From contig ML210152.1 of the NCBI GenBank assembly GCA_004369085.1, positions 327,479-391,478 on the forward strand: DNA of 64,000 bases, read 5' to 3'. The notes beneath the pieces are model-generated. The model ran no database searches, was not told where the DNA came from, and saw only the letters and a list, made by a program, of their open reading frames with translations. A program made the translations under genes and the position numbers. The DNA is from Coprinopsis marcescibilis. Taxonomy: Eukaryota > Basidiomycota > Agaricomycetes > Agaricales > Psathyrellaceae. Of this stretch, positions 35,413 through 47,981 are shown piece by piece; the first letter of the stretch is position 1; every line of letters begins with the position of its first letter.

Positions 35413-36064
35413 GGCGAGCAGTTCACTTCCAAGTTCCCTCTCCCACTCCCACAAGGTAGTTTAAGACTATGTTGCAGCCTTTAGTCGATCGATAATCTCT
35501 ATATGAATGAGCGATAGTAAGTAGGTTTGGTGGTGGAAGTTGAGTACTGAGTCTTGGGATATTATTTATAACTGCCGTCAACCACTGAGTATGCACGTGT
35601 TGTCTGCCCACCAGGTGGAAGCTTGGCGGTGGCGGTGCAACCAAGGTCGTGAATTCGAACCAGATCCAAGGGAACTTTATTTCCACCCCGGTTTATCAAG
35701 ATCCACGGTTGAAGTAAGACGATGATGGATTGCCAGTCCCGCTCTGTACTCCAGACTTATGGTCTTTTCTAGGATTCCAGGAAAAAGCCTATAGGACCGG
35801 AAAGACGGATGTTAGTACTCTAGGTAGTCTTGTAAACTAACTGATTGAATATTTTCAACCAAAGTTTAGTGTTTATTGGAGAGTCGCAAGAAGCAACATA
35901 GAGTCATACTCGACCTGTTTGACCCAATAAAGGGTACTGTCTTTGTATGCAATAATTTGTAATTCAAAAAATGCTTTATCGCCTGGGTATTTTGGACAAA
36001 CGCAATGACATTACATTCGGTAACTGGTTGACTTGGTCACAATAATATTAAGAGCATTGTAGAA
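35413..36064. other. Spacer upstream of the Nup42-type gene
   Basis: About 650 bp containing the Nup42 promoter and the 3' flank of the F-box gene. Only short frames; AT-rich near 35940-36060. No gene seen. Confidence 0.4.
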
Positions 36065-37936
36065 TCATTGTGAGGTATTTGCTATCCCAGTGGCAGCATA
36101 CGTATACGTATATGCCACTTGGGGAGGGCTTTGCTCATCAAAAACGTATGCCCACACACCATGCGCAACTTCAACGGGATTCAACCTATTCAATTTAATC
36201 AAGTTCACCTTTGGGAGTAGTTGGCTCTCAGCAACTGAAAAGGTCGCGTCAAGCAGCTCCTTCGTCAACAAGTGCCCGACACGTCTACACTTGTAGCGTT
36301 GTTGGGCAGTTATCGAGCAATATAACCTCCGATCTTCCCCAAGTGTGTCTATGAAATGAAGAGTGCGATTCCTGCCATGGGTGTGTAAACCTTTGATATG
36401 AATTTGATCGAGGCAAGGGTAGGCGGACTGATCCATGGCCGTGTCAATCAAACGCTCCTGTTCATATCGACCCTTAGTCAGATCCGCCAAATGATTATTT
36501 GCTGTTACTCACTAAATCCGAGCGGTGTGCCCCATCTCCCCTAGGAAAAAGACAGACAGACAGTGCCTGTAGTCGGGGGAAAGAGTGATGGAAGAAAGCC
36601 TCAGTCAGTTGCCCGAATTCCCAACCGCTTTTGCTGTCGGTCATTAGCTTCAAAGTCCATAATGTGGCCCGATGGAAAGGAAGAACGTCTTGGAAGAACT
36701 GAGTTGCCAATATCGACGCCTCTGTCGACGGATAGTAGAACCAGTCTGTCAGACAAAGGTCCTTTAACACACTGCAATCCGGGTAGGAAGCGAGGTAGCG
36801 AAGGAGAGGCCTGGAGACCCGTCCAACAGAAACCGAACGCAACCAAATGTCTGCGTCTCTCAGTGCAGTCCACTCGTTCCCCACATTGATAGTCTCTAGA
36901 GTTTGGTCTGGAGATGCAACACGGGACTCTGGTTCAAAGCTCAAGTTGAGCTTTGTGAGGTTACGCAGAGGACTTGGGCTACCAGGGTTCCGCGGAAGGA
37001 CAGCATCTTCTATCACCTTCGAGCAAGACTTGGGAGGGGGGACAACATAAAGCTGAATGTCATGTAATGTGTCGCTGGATCGCCGAAGGACATCCTTGAT
37101 CGTGGCCAGTGCGTCCAATCTTTTCTGCTCGCTGGGAATGTCGATTCGGAAGTGGAATCGAGTCAAATTTGAGAGCTCTTTGAGAAGTGAAAGACCGCCG
37201 GAGTCGTCCATGGTGACCTCAAATGATACAATAGAGTGCATGAGGGGCGTCAAGGATTCCAGCACTGTCGCTCGTACCCAGCCTACGTCATTGGCTTGCG
37301 GCCAGCTGTGCGCAAGTCGGAGGCGTATGCGGTTAGTTGTGCTTCTGATCTTTGACCTAATCATGCGCCTACCTGAACTTATTGAGGGCTTTGAACGACC
37401 TCAGAGCAGGAGCCAAGCATTCTCGAAGCCTATCTTCATGGCTCTGTGTTCTGATGTCTGGGTCATCGCCTGTATTTGGATCCACATGGTACGTGATGGA
37501 AGGTATGACGGCCATGGGCCAGGGGTCGTCCTGGCCAACCACAGCGGCATTCCGGGGGTTGTAACCTGGTTGACGGGTCTCACCCACGACTCTCCCTCGA
37601 AAGCGTCTAGGTGTAGTTTCAATCTTCAGCTCCTTTGTCAACCTTGCCACAAGCTTGCATTCGTCGGTCGCAATTCCTTCAAGAATCTTGAAATCTCGTT
37701 CGCAGACTTGCTGTTGACCACCGATCCTTATCACTATGCAGCGTAGCACACGATGGGCAATAACATCCCCCAGAAATTTGCAAGTAAGGCGCAGAGATTT
37801 TGCATCGGGAATTCTGACCTGTTGAATCTGAGCATAAGCGAGGATCCAACGCAACCAAGCCGCCCTATGTAGCACATACTTCCTGACCAATGCACCCAAT
37901 AAGTTCTGGCGGAAGCGAGATTAGCTCTGGCGACAT
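36065..37936 (-). CDS. F-box-like protein with LRR-type C-terminus
   Basis: A probable substrate-recognition subunit of an SCF ubiquitin ligase, of the kind strongly expanded in Agaricomycetes. From ATG 37936-37934 the F-box reads LISLPPELIGCIGQE, is split by a 60-nt intron with a gtatgt donor (about 37892-37832), and continues VRIPDAKSLRLTCKFLGDVI AHRVLR. Further introns are near 37376-37325 and 36525-36486; the latter is 40 nt, with a CTGAC-like branch site, and restores frame between HRSDL and GRYEQERLIDTAMDQ. The body has leucine-spaced blocks such as ELSNLTRFHFRIDIPSEQKR, PLRNLTKLNLSF and SVLKDLCLTDWFYY, fitting irregular LRRs without catalytic residues. It ends at TGA 36067-36065. Confidence 0.7.
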
Positions 37937-38211
37937 TCTAATACCTCGCCTTGTTCGATGGTTTACTGTCTATTACTTGGCTGAGAAGTTCTGGGAAGAG
38001 TAAAAGTGAACGTTGAGGTCACCCCTGACGGTCAGTGACGGAGCACGATTCACTGGTACTTATATTTGATGGAACATCGGAACCGGAACCTGTATATGAA
38101 GGCTGACCTGGACTTGCAAGGTATTCATGGAATCAGATTGATCACGAAGCATAACGTACAGCAACGAAAACTGGAAAGAATAATCGAATATAAAAGGCGC
38201 GATGGAAATGG

Positions 38212-40110
38212 CTATGTCCACCCACGAGCAGATCCACGTCCCCCACCATGCCCTCTCTCTTTCTCTACAACAAACATGGCATCCCGCAACGTGACCACAA
38301 CCCTCCCATTGTCCTCTGTCTCACTCTTTTGGGATTCTGTCGTGGACGTCGTACTCGTCACCCCCGCAATAGGCTGAGTTGTTTTCTTAGGAACATAAGG
38401 CCTCGCCCAGGTACCTCCACCAGAAGCCCCACCAGATGACCCAGCAGCAGGCGTGCCAGCTTTCTTCGAGGGCGTAGCACTGTTCGCATTCGCAGCTGTC
38501 ATCCAAGCGTATTTTCCCAAACCAGCAGCCTGTGTAGCCACAGCATTTGACATCTTCTTTCGCACATCTTCGCTCATGTTCCTCGCAGTGACGCCCGGTC
38601 CTTCCTTTTTCTTTTTCTTCTTCGGTTGACCATCGGCGTCTTCAGAGCCACCTGCCGCGGCTAAAGCATCAGAGCCGTTAGCACCTGCAGCCTGTGCCTG
38701 AAGTACTGCGTTATGTGCAGCAGCCATCTCTGATCGTTCTTTCCTCTCCTTCCGGATCTTCATCTCCTCTTCACGCTCTACGCGTTCCAGGACCAGAAGC
38801 TGCTTCGCAATGTTGTTTCGTACAATCACGCTCCACATAGGCGTTTGTGTATCGTGTTCGCGTTTAATACCGTCAATGTCCATCCCGTCGCCCCCGTTTG
38901 CAATGGTCTCGTAGAAGCTGACGGGACGATCGTATTGCGATTCCTTGCGGTATTTGCTTGCCTTGATCATAGCGGTAACGAGATCCTGCAATCTCGCACG
39001 GACAGCTAATGCAAGGTAATTGACAGAGTCTTCCGGTACTTTCGTAACCTTGTGTTGGGTCCCGATGGCTCGCATTGTTGTTCCAAGTGCGCGTGCATCG
39101 AATGCAGGCTTGATAGGTTGCTTCCTGCTGCGGTCTTCGTATGGCCTGTTTTGCATGTATAGGGAGCCATGTTGCATGTACCCTGTGTTATGCGTATCAT
39201 GACGTTGCAGCGATTCTTCTTCAGCCTACAGAGAGCAGATCATCAGGCTTTGTTCATATTTTGGGCGAATGGGCCTTACTCGAAGATCAACTCCTGCGAC
39301 ACCTAATGCGTCATTCAAGGTGGCGACATCGCTTGTATCCAGCTGATTTGCGTTATTGGCTGCCGTGGAGCCCATTGCTGTAGTAGCGGTAGCAGGGGTT
39401 ATGGTGGTTGCAGTTGCAGGGGTGATAATATTCGTGGCAGTAGGAGTATGACTGGTGGGGACTGGTGTGGATGCGGTCGTCGCTGTTGGTGTCGCTGTGG
39501 AGAATGAAGTTCTGTGGGGAGTGGCAATTGGCGTAGGGGTATGGGCTTGCGCATTGCTATGGGCTGGGGTATGCTGTTGTGAATGCTGGGCTTGAGCCGC
39601 CTGAGAAATGGCCGCTGCCATATACTGCTGGTAATGTTGTGCATAATTGTGAGGGTAATGTTGCGTGAACGCCGAGTAGTAAGCCTGCACGGCAGCAGCT
39701 TGTGCAGATGTTGCGGTAGCTGGCGTAATTCTTCCAAGAATGAAACCAAGAATTTAATGGCACGTCAAACATAGAGAATATTGCTTGACATACGTCGTAT
39801 GTGTTGGCTTCGGAGCAGCAACTGTCGTTGCTGCTGCATTCTGAGGTGTTTGTGGCGTTGATTGCTGTTGAAGAGCAGGATCTATAGGGATTTCTAGCCC
39901 GTAGAATGTCAGTATCCTTCCTTTCAAGCGATGCTTAAGTCACTCACGCCCTGTAGCAGCCCATTGTGCATGGGCTGGTGAAGGATATGTCGGCACCGGT
40001 GTTCCTGCGGTAATCGTCGTGGCTGCCGTCATTTGAACTGGTGTACCAGTAGTGGTCGACACGGGTGTAATTGGAGTAGTCATTGATGTAGCCTGGTCCT
40101 TTGGGGGCAT
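38212..40110 (-). CDS. TAF4: TFIID subunit TAF4
   Basis: TAF4 is a histone-fold subunit (partner of TAF12) of the general transcription factor TFIID. Start ATG 40110-40108 (MPPKDQATSM) leads into a long Thr/Pro/Gln/Ala-rich N-terminal region with exons around 40110-39950, 39900-39790 and 39740-39270. The conserved TAF4 domain follows: LNDALGVAGVDLR, then KPAFDARALGTTMRAIGTQH, SVNYLALAVRARLQDLVTAM and ASKYRKESQYDRPVSFYET. The NNIAKQLLVLERVEREEEMK helix and the NMSEDVRKKMSNAVATQAAG block come next, and the C-terminus ends VVVTLRDAMFVVEKERGHG with the typical LRDxxFVxE motif. The stop is at 38212. The length is near 560 residues. Confidence 0.88.
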
Positions 40111-41921
40111 TCCTGGGTACTAAGGAAACCTAGGGTTCTCAGATTTGAAACTTTTGGGAGTTTCCAGGTGTATGAGTACCTTCAAATCACTCTATAGCTG
40201 CAACAGTAACCAGTCCGTCCTGGGCGTTGTTTCCTGTGGCGCTCGGGCCACCGACTGGCGAAAATGAGATTAGAAACAGGCAGGAATCTTGCAAGAGGAT
40301 ATCCATGGTCAGAACCTGCTCGCGTCGAGAGCGGGGTTCGATTGTGACAAGAAAGGAAGGTCTTTCCCATGCGTCTCGCTTCTCCAGCCCGAGCCTGAGT
40401 CTGTGCCTTGGCTAGTATAGTTACCGCTTCATTAAGCTTCAAAGCTTCATTTCTGGTAAGTAGTATATTGGTTGTCCTGCTGAAACGAAGAATTGATTTC
40501 ACAGGTACGACTTCTAGTCCAAAAGTGTACCGCATGCACAGGAGGCAGTAGAACGCTGCTTTCTGATTTACCGACCCAGCCAATGATAAATGAACTGAAA
40601 TTCGCAACCGCATCTCACCTTTATGCAATTCAGCTAACATAGCCGGTCGATGAATTGCTATCCTTGCGTCGAGCCAAGAATGTGCGTTCAATGGTGCAAG
40701 AGAGTGGAGGCTATCTGAGGCTCAGAGGAAGGCTCACTCGCCTCTACGCTCTACAATCTTCGGCCGGCTTTAATAACGGCCTGTATTCAGAAGCGTAACA
40801 AGCGACCAATATTGAGCCATTTATCTTTCGCAGGAGATCGATATCCCAAACCTCTGAACTGGAAAAGATTCCGACGGACTCGCTCCACAACTACACACGA
40901 AATTGGATCAGTATGAGAACGATTGGCAGTCAAATGACGGTGTGGGCTGCAAGTTGTACTTGACAGATGCTCTCGCTAATTACCCATACCCTCGCCGAGA
41001 GTCTGGATTTACTCGTCTCGAGCTAGCCAACGTTGACCCGGTACAATTCGAAGGCCCGGCGACTTAAAATACATGGTACGTTTTTGCTGAACCGCTCCCC
41101 TTCTCTGGTCGTTGGGGTGTTCATTTTCAGAGCTAGGAGGAAGCCATTGACACTCGTTGTCGACTGGTAGGCATAACGCCACTACTTGCAACTTTGGTGG
41201 TCCACAATCTCATTCCGTGTCACGATGTGGTTACTCGCCGATCAATTCCTTCAAGTTTGGTAGAGCCTGGAGTCGCTCACGCCCATTGTTCAACGCTGGA
41301 TGGTACTGCTTTCTGGGGAACTCTCTGCGGTCTCCAACCTTTCGCAATGTCGCTACTTGGCAGTAGCTCATTTAATGCGAACACCGCGACTCCAATTTCC
41401 ATCTACCGTCCCTGTAATCGCCACTCCGACGTCATCATGCTGCTCGAGCTTGAAGCTCCCCTAGCCAGCTCTTTGAATAGTTCACATCCTGTCGATTTAA
41501 TAGAGCCAAAACTAACGTATTATCCTTGTGCTGTCAATTCAACATGAGACGGTGCAGATGACCAGTCCTACTCCGGACCATCTAAGCCTGATGGCCGCTG
41601 GGCGGCCGCAGGCATTCCATCATTCTCCCGAGTCACACAGCAAAGTCATGGGAGTCCAAGGTTAACCCAGTACAAGTTACACTCAGTGAACTAGTGACGA
41701 TTCACTACCATGCATAAAGTTATTCAGGTAAGGTTTCTGGCTTCACAAAACATCAATCGGAACGCATGCGCTCATACATTATTTAGAAACTTCAAAAACT
41801 GTCGTTTACCAAAGAGAGATCCAAGCTATCGGAAGTTGCAGATGCAAAATCACCCAGTGAGTTGTAGCGATTCCCATTTCAAAGGAATCGACACTGACAG
41901 CGTATGGGCGAACTTTGAGGG
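40111..41921. other. Spacer between TAF4 and the NACHT-TPR locus
   Basis: About 1.8 kb. A minus-strand frame at 40182-40691 is open for 169 codons, including RNEALKLNEAVTILAKAQTQ, but it contains internal splice-like signals and no recognised domain; it could be an unannotated hypothetical or a TAF4 5' leader. The plus-strand frame 41194-41547 (117 codons) is also unassigned. This stretch should hold the promoter and first exon of the NACHT-TPR gene that follows. Confidence 0.4.
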
Positions 41922-44900
41922 GTGGAAGCATTCAAAGGCGCAAGCCATTTCAAATTGGAGAATGTTGAGATGACGGTTATTGCTGGAGACATGCACAACC
42001 ACAATCATTCTTGTAAGACGAGGTTCTTCAACTGAAAGCTATAAGTAGCAGATGAACTGATCATCGATTTCCCGTGAAATTTAGGCACGGATCTGCAGAT
42101 ACATGAGGCCCTGCGTCGCTTGGCTGATCCTACTGCTTGCGCATGGGATCCATCCCGTGCGTGCTTTGCTGGAACAAGGCGAGAACACCTCGACGAGATA
42201 TCATCATGGATTGCCAGAGACGATGCATCTACAATGGCAAATGTGATGGTGGTTGCGGACTCGGCAGGGAGCGGAAAGTCCGCCCTAGCCCACTCAATCT
42301 GCCAGAATTCCAGAGCGGACGGAGAGTTTGTTGCAGCGTTCTTTTTCAGCCAACTGGAACAGCAATCTACCCTATCAAACATGATGGCCGTCCTCGTTCG
42401 TGGATTATGCGACATTAACGATCTTGTCAGGCGAGGCATCGGCGAGATACTTTCTAAAGACAGCAGCCTCGCCTCCGCAAAACCGATTCAGCAGTTCCAG
42501 GAGATCATTTTGCCGATTATACCCCTCCTGCCACCCAACAGACATTTCGTGGTGGTTATAGACGGACTCGACGAAGAAAATGAACCTGTCCTTTTGGAGA
42601 TCCTGCGCGATTGGATCCCAAAACTCCCAGCGACGTTCCGAATATTGGTCACCACCCGGCCAGAGGCGCGAGTGATGAAAGCTTTAGGAAATCAGCTCCA
42701 TATCCACCTCCTAGCCAGATCCCTCACAGGAACGTCAAGCCTCCGAGATATCGAAGCGTACATCCAATCCCGACTTTTCCGGACATCATATGGCTCATCC
42801 ATCACCCCGGATTTGCTCGCTCGGTTCGTGGCGAAAACTGAGGGCCTTTTCCTGTGGGCATCAACCGTCCTCAGCCACCTAGAAGATGCATTCGACGCAG
42901 TTGCTGAGCTTGAAGACATTGTAAAGGGAAAGAGTAGCCATTGGAAGCAGGACGACGACGCCGGCAAAAAGTTGGAAACATTATATCTGCGAATCCTCTC
43001 GAAGCTCAAATGGACGGACGTTCGATTCGTGGAGAAGTATCGAGTTATCATGGGAGCACTGGTCACCATGAAGGAATCCCTCACTCCCATCGGTTTGGCC
43101 GCCTTGTATGGCCCGGACGGCATCACGTTGAACGACATTCACCGGATATGCTCACTACTCCATCCCTTGCTGCAAAACTATTCACCGAATATCTCCAATC
43201 AACCCCTCCGCGTCCTGCATCTCTCCGTCCAGGAATTTCTTACACAACAGGCCCCGACCCCGTATCGCTTGGACGTCGAGGAGCACAACGCCACGCTATC
43301 ACGGCTCGCGTTGGACGTCCTCAAGAAGGACCTGACACCCTCCGGTGTTCCTATCTTGGGATATTCGGAAGGAGATTGGATCCAGGAGCCAACAGTCATA
43401 CCTCCCAAAGTCCCGCCTTTGCTGAGAGAATCCATGTCGGAACACCTTTGGTACGCATGCCTTTTCCTGGGTGACCACACACTCGCAATGTCGAAAGAGA
43501 ACATGCGACAACTTCATGTTCAATTGCTTCGAGAGTTCTTTGTCACGAAACCTCGCGCGATACTTGAGGCTACGACATCCATGGGGTCTGTTACGGCAAT
43601 CGTACCTCTCAGGAAGCTTGCATTGGTAAGAGATTGCCAAGTTAAATCAACTTCGAGTGCCCTGACGAGTCAATCATACAGGAACTTGATGGATCGTCCT
43701 GGGATCATGGGGCCATGGAAAATGCGGCAAAGACGTACTATGCAGTTGCACACTGCTTGCACGCGGGAACGCGAACGACAGAAGCACTGGCAATGGTCCA
43801 GGACGTTGTTGCCATATACCGTCAATTGGACCTGGAATATGCCACTCTCCGGACAAGGGTGCAGCTGATTCTTTCACTGAATCTGCTGGCATCTTGTTTT
43901 TGGTCGCTTGATAGAAGTTCTGATGGTTTCGAACTCTCGCGAGAGGGACTCGAATTGTCACGTGCTTTGGCATCCACCGACCCTAATCCGCACACACCAC
44001 TATTGGCCCAGCTACTTCGCACACATGGGACCCTCCTCGCCAAACTCGAGCGCCACGAAGACGCTCGAGCGGTCTACATGGAAGCGGTGGAGTTCTACCG
44101 CAAACTATTCGACATAGAGCCGGAAAAGTTCGAGACCTCCCTCGCGTGGACTCTTCACAGCCTGTCTACGCAGCTCAACGCCTGCAAGTCTCATACCGAG
44201 GCTGTCAAGTACATGCAGGAGGCGGTCGATATCCGTCGTAAAATGGCCCTTGCGGAGCCTGTCGAGTTCGAACCAGTCCTTTCCTCGTCACTTCACGATT
44301 TTGCACTCTTCCTCGCCAATTCTGGCAGACTCGCCGACTCGATCCAACCTGGCCAAGAAGCAGTAGAAATCCGTCGCAGGTTAGCAGCCACAGACCCAGC
44401 TCGTTTTGAGCCACTTTTGGCATACTCCCTCAACAACTTGTCAATGGATCTCGCCTCATGCCAGCGATATGACGAGGCGCTGGCCGCTGCCGACGAGTGT
44501 GTCAATGTGCGTCGTAGACTGGCTGGTGAAAATCCGGGTGGGTTCGAATCGGACCTGGCTGGTGCACTGCACCTCTACGCACTACGATTGGCCGATTGCA
44601 GTCACCAACAAGAGGCCATCGACGTAGGAAAACAGGCCGCATCCCTTCGCCGTAAGCTTGTTGATGCAGGAGGGTCTGATGTGGAGGGTCCACTTGCGTT
44701 GACCATTCACAACCTTGCCTGGGACCTCAATGCAGCTGGTCATCATCTGGAAGCGATTGAACAACTTGAGGAAGGAATATCTATTCGGAGGAACCTGGCG
44801 ATCGCGAACCCAGCTGCGCATGAAGACGATCTGGCAAGCTCATTGCACAACTATGCACTATACACAGCGAAAGTGGGCCGACATTATGAGGCCTTGGAGG

Positions 44901-47125
44901 CAGGCAAAGAAGCGGTTCTTATCCGTCGACGACTGGCCAGCAAAGACCCAAACGCACACGAGACGGGTCTGTCAAGCTCACTATACAACCTGGCATCCGA
45001 CCTAAACGACTGCAAACGCGACGCGGAGGCTGTTCCCTTTGCTGAAGAAGCAGTTGAAATTCGTCGTCGGCTTGCAATGAAGGATCCTGCCGGTGTTGAA
45101 CCTGACCTGGCTCTCACCCTCCATTACTATTCTCTATATTTGGCAAATAGTGGGCGGGTTGCAGACGCTATCGACCCGGGTATGGAGGCCGTCTCTATTC
45201 GTCGCAGATTGGCCATGGTCGACCCAGTTCTGTTTGAACCCGCCTTGGCACTGACTCTTAGCAACCTATGCTACGACCTCAGGTCCTGTGGCCGCAATCA
45301 AGACGCGCTTCCCCTGGTAGAAGAACTGGTCGACATTCGCCGACGATTGGTGGAGATAAAGGCCGACCAATGCGAGACAAACTTAGCAGACGCACTTCAC
45401 ACCTACGCAATTGTCCTTGCTGACTGCGGAAGGCTCAAGGAAGCCATTGAATTCGGAGAAGAATCCCTCTCAATCCGTCGCAAGCTTGCAGAAGTAGGCC
45501 CAAACCGCTTCGAAAAAGAGATGGCCAGAACTCTTCACAATCTGGCTAACGACTTCAACTCGTGTAACCATTACGACACCGCAATCAAACACATAGAGGA
45601 AGCCATCAGTATCCGTCGTCCGTTGGCAGATGCAAATCCCATCGAGCTGGAAGACTTGGCCAACTCCATCCATAATGGCGCCATGTATTTGGCCAGTGCT
45701 GGAAGAACGGAAGATGCGGTCGAGTTTGGCGAAGAGGCGATATCCATCCGACGCAGGTTAGCTGAGGCTGACCCCGATCAATTCGAACCGGCCTTGGGTC
45801 AAACTCTTCATAATATCGCGTACGACCTCAGGGTATGCGAACGCCCGGCAGAAGCCGTCCCATACGTGGAACAAGCAATCGCCATTCGCCGAAGATTGTC
45901 TCTCAAGGATCCTTCCACGTACGAACCAGATCTTGCATCTTCACTCCACACCTCTGCCTACGTTTATGCAGAAGCCGAGAGACGGAAGGACTCCATCGAT
46001 GTTGGGAAGGAGGCGGTCGCGATTCGCCGCCGGCTAGCAGATAGGGATCCAGCGCGCTTCGATGTCGACTTGTCCAGCTCACTCCACAACCTGGCTTGCG
46101 ATCTTAACATGTACGGACGTTCGGATGAGGCTCTCTCTTTCGTCGAGGAGGCACTGCAAATTCGTCGTCGGTTGTTCCTTAAGGATCCAGCGAAAGCACT
46201 TGAGCTAGGTGGCAGTCTTTATGTCTGGTCCATCTGCCTTGCAAACAACGACAGGACCGAAGAGGCCCTTTCACCCGGTCTCGAATGTGTAAATATCCGC
46301 CGCAAGTTGGCAGCTGTCGATCCGGAACAATATCAGGAACCTTTCCTCCTGGCACTTCAAAATCTCGCCGTCGACTACACCTCTTGTGGTCGCCACTCCG
46401 ACGCCGTCCATATGCTCGAAGAGCTATTGGAAATTCAACGCATGCAAGCGGCCGACGACCTTGACACTTCCGAAGCTACACTGGCTAACGCCCTCTTCGA
46501 ACTGGCTCGCTCCCTTGAAAACAGCGGTGAGCAGAGCGAGGCGCAGGGACGTCTACAAGAGGCGATTGTCATTCAACAACGTCTTGCAGCTGAAGATCCC
46601 GAGCAATACAACTCCAGACTGGCGGACTTCCTCAATCTGTATGCTTGGTACCTCGGACATTGTCCAGGCAAGGAAGCGGACGGGATCAAGCCTGCCCGTG
46701 AAGCACTCGACATCTATCGTCAGTTGGCCAAAACAGATCCGTCACACTATTACGAAGAATATGTCGTCATTACACTCGACACGCTCGGTTTCTGCCTCAA
46801 CAAATCCAACCGACATCAGGATGCACTCCCAGTCCTTCGAGAAGGCTTGGACATTCACCGCCGACTGATGGAGGAGGATCCGGATGGCGATTATGATCAT
46901 CCGGGGAGTGCCGTGCTTCAGACGTACTCGGAAGCACTCCATCGCACTGGCAGTCTCCCCGAGGCCTTGGAAACTATTCGAGAAGCAGTGGTCATATTTC
47001 GCAGGTTGGTGGATGCGCACCTGCCTACGAACGGGTACGAGGATGACCTTAAAGCATCTATTCTATCGCTCCGCGAACTCGCAGGAAAACTAGGAATTCA
47101 AGATATTGACGATACTGTAGTATAA
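41922..47125 (+). CDS. NACHT-TPR STAND receptor, copy 1
   Basis: A signal-transducing STAND NTPase of about 1,690 residues, by family knowledge a candidate receptor in fungal innate immunity or allorecognition. Exon A (to 42012) carries a short motif, VEAFKGASHF, then NVEMTVIAGDMH. The upstream exon and true start codon are not resolved; the phase-1 acceptor just before the motif shows that one exists. Exon B, 42085-43625 (1541 nt), is the NACHT module: LQIHEALRRLADPTACAWDP, Walker A DSAGSGKSALAHSIC, Walker B FVVVIDGLDEE, sensor-1 ILVTTRPE, a winged-helix-like region and LHLSVQEFLTQQA. Exon C, 43682-47125, encodes roughly 25 TPR-like repeats of 43-44 residues (consensus RRRLAxxDPxxFExxLAxSL HNLA). 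No frame break is visible. N-terminal effector domains known in other NLRs (HET, PFD, Goodbye) are absent. Confidence 0.85.
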
Positions 47126-47174
47126 TCCAATCTAGACTGTATTCGCTTTGTATCGAGGGAAGCTCCAAATGTTA

Positions 47175-47219
47175 CGGTCCGGAACTGAGAACTGAGTCAT
47201 CCATTTGCAACCCGCCACG
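47175..47219. repeat. 45-bp direct repeat, copy 1
   Basis: Begins CGGTCCGGAACTGAGAACTG and matches 47361-47405 at 44 of 45 positions (the sole difference is CCCGCC versus CCTGCC near the end). The copies start 186 bp apart. Confidence 0.95.
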
Positions 47220-47360
47220 CGTGCTGTGTTATATCAGAGGTATCAGTACACAGAGTTGTAGTAATACAGTGAATTTTAGCTTTCATCCTCATAGTACTTG
47301 GCAGTATGAGTACCCGCGTCGGGAGCTTTGTGATTACAACCCTAACCTCACAGCAAACGG

Positions 47361-47405
47361 CGGTCCGGAACTGAGAACTGAGTCATCCATTTGCAACCTG
47401 CCACG
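47361..47405. repeat. 45-bp direct repeat, copy 2
   Basis: Second copy of the repeat at 47175-47219, in the same orientation. Confidence 0.95.
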
Positions 47406-47942
47406 TCGGCCGCGTCGCCCTCTCTGCCCCCCACCGTCTGTCCTCCCCCGCTCATCAACCGTGATTAATCCAAGACTCTCTTTCCTCATCGTAAGTGGCT
47501 CTATATGCCCTGATTCACTTCACTAACTGTTCTCTTCTAGCCAAAACTGGCTGGCTGGTACGCTTGTTACCGAGATCGATCTTCCTTCATTTTCATTTCG
47601 TTTCTCTGGCGTCTCGTCGTCTTTTACCTTTATATCTTACTGACAATACATGATTACTATCCAACGTTCTACTGTTTGAACTGATTTTCGAGTGCCTCAA
47701 GCTCTAAGGAAGCAAGAAGCCTACCAGCAAGATCCAAAGAAGATCCAAGATCTCAAGCACAACAAGAACTGCAAGTCTACAACAACCGTGTGATGATTCC
47801 TTGAGCTGTTCCAATCTACGACATCAAGTTTCAACAACGGAATGTTACATGCGACTTGAGCGTGAGGTTTGAATATCCGACGACGAAAACAATGCGTGGA
47901 GAGTGCTACTATGAAGATATGTGCATGAAAATGAGCAAGACG

Positions 47943-47981
47943 ACAAGCAGAAAAGACAAGCAGAAAAGACAAGCAGAAAAG
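47943..47981. repeat. 13-bp tandem repeat, three copies
   Basis: Three perfect copies of ACAAGCAGAAAAG in a row, within non-coding spacer. Confidence 0.95.

Noticed and set aside
35600..35700. tRNA-like box (AATTCGAACC)
   Set aside because: A T-loop-like string occurs, but no cloverleaf with acceptor and anticodon stems can be formed around it.
40182..40691. 169-codon minus-strand ORF upstream of TAF4
   Set aside because: No domain, contains internal intron-like signals and no supporting context; noted in the spacer entry only.
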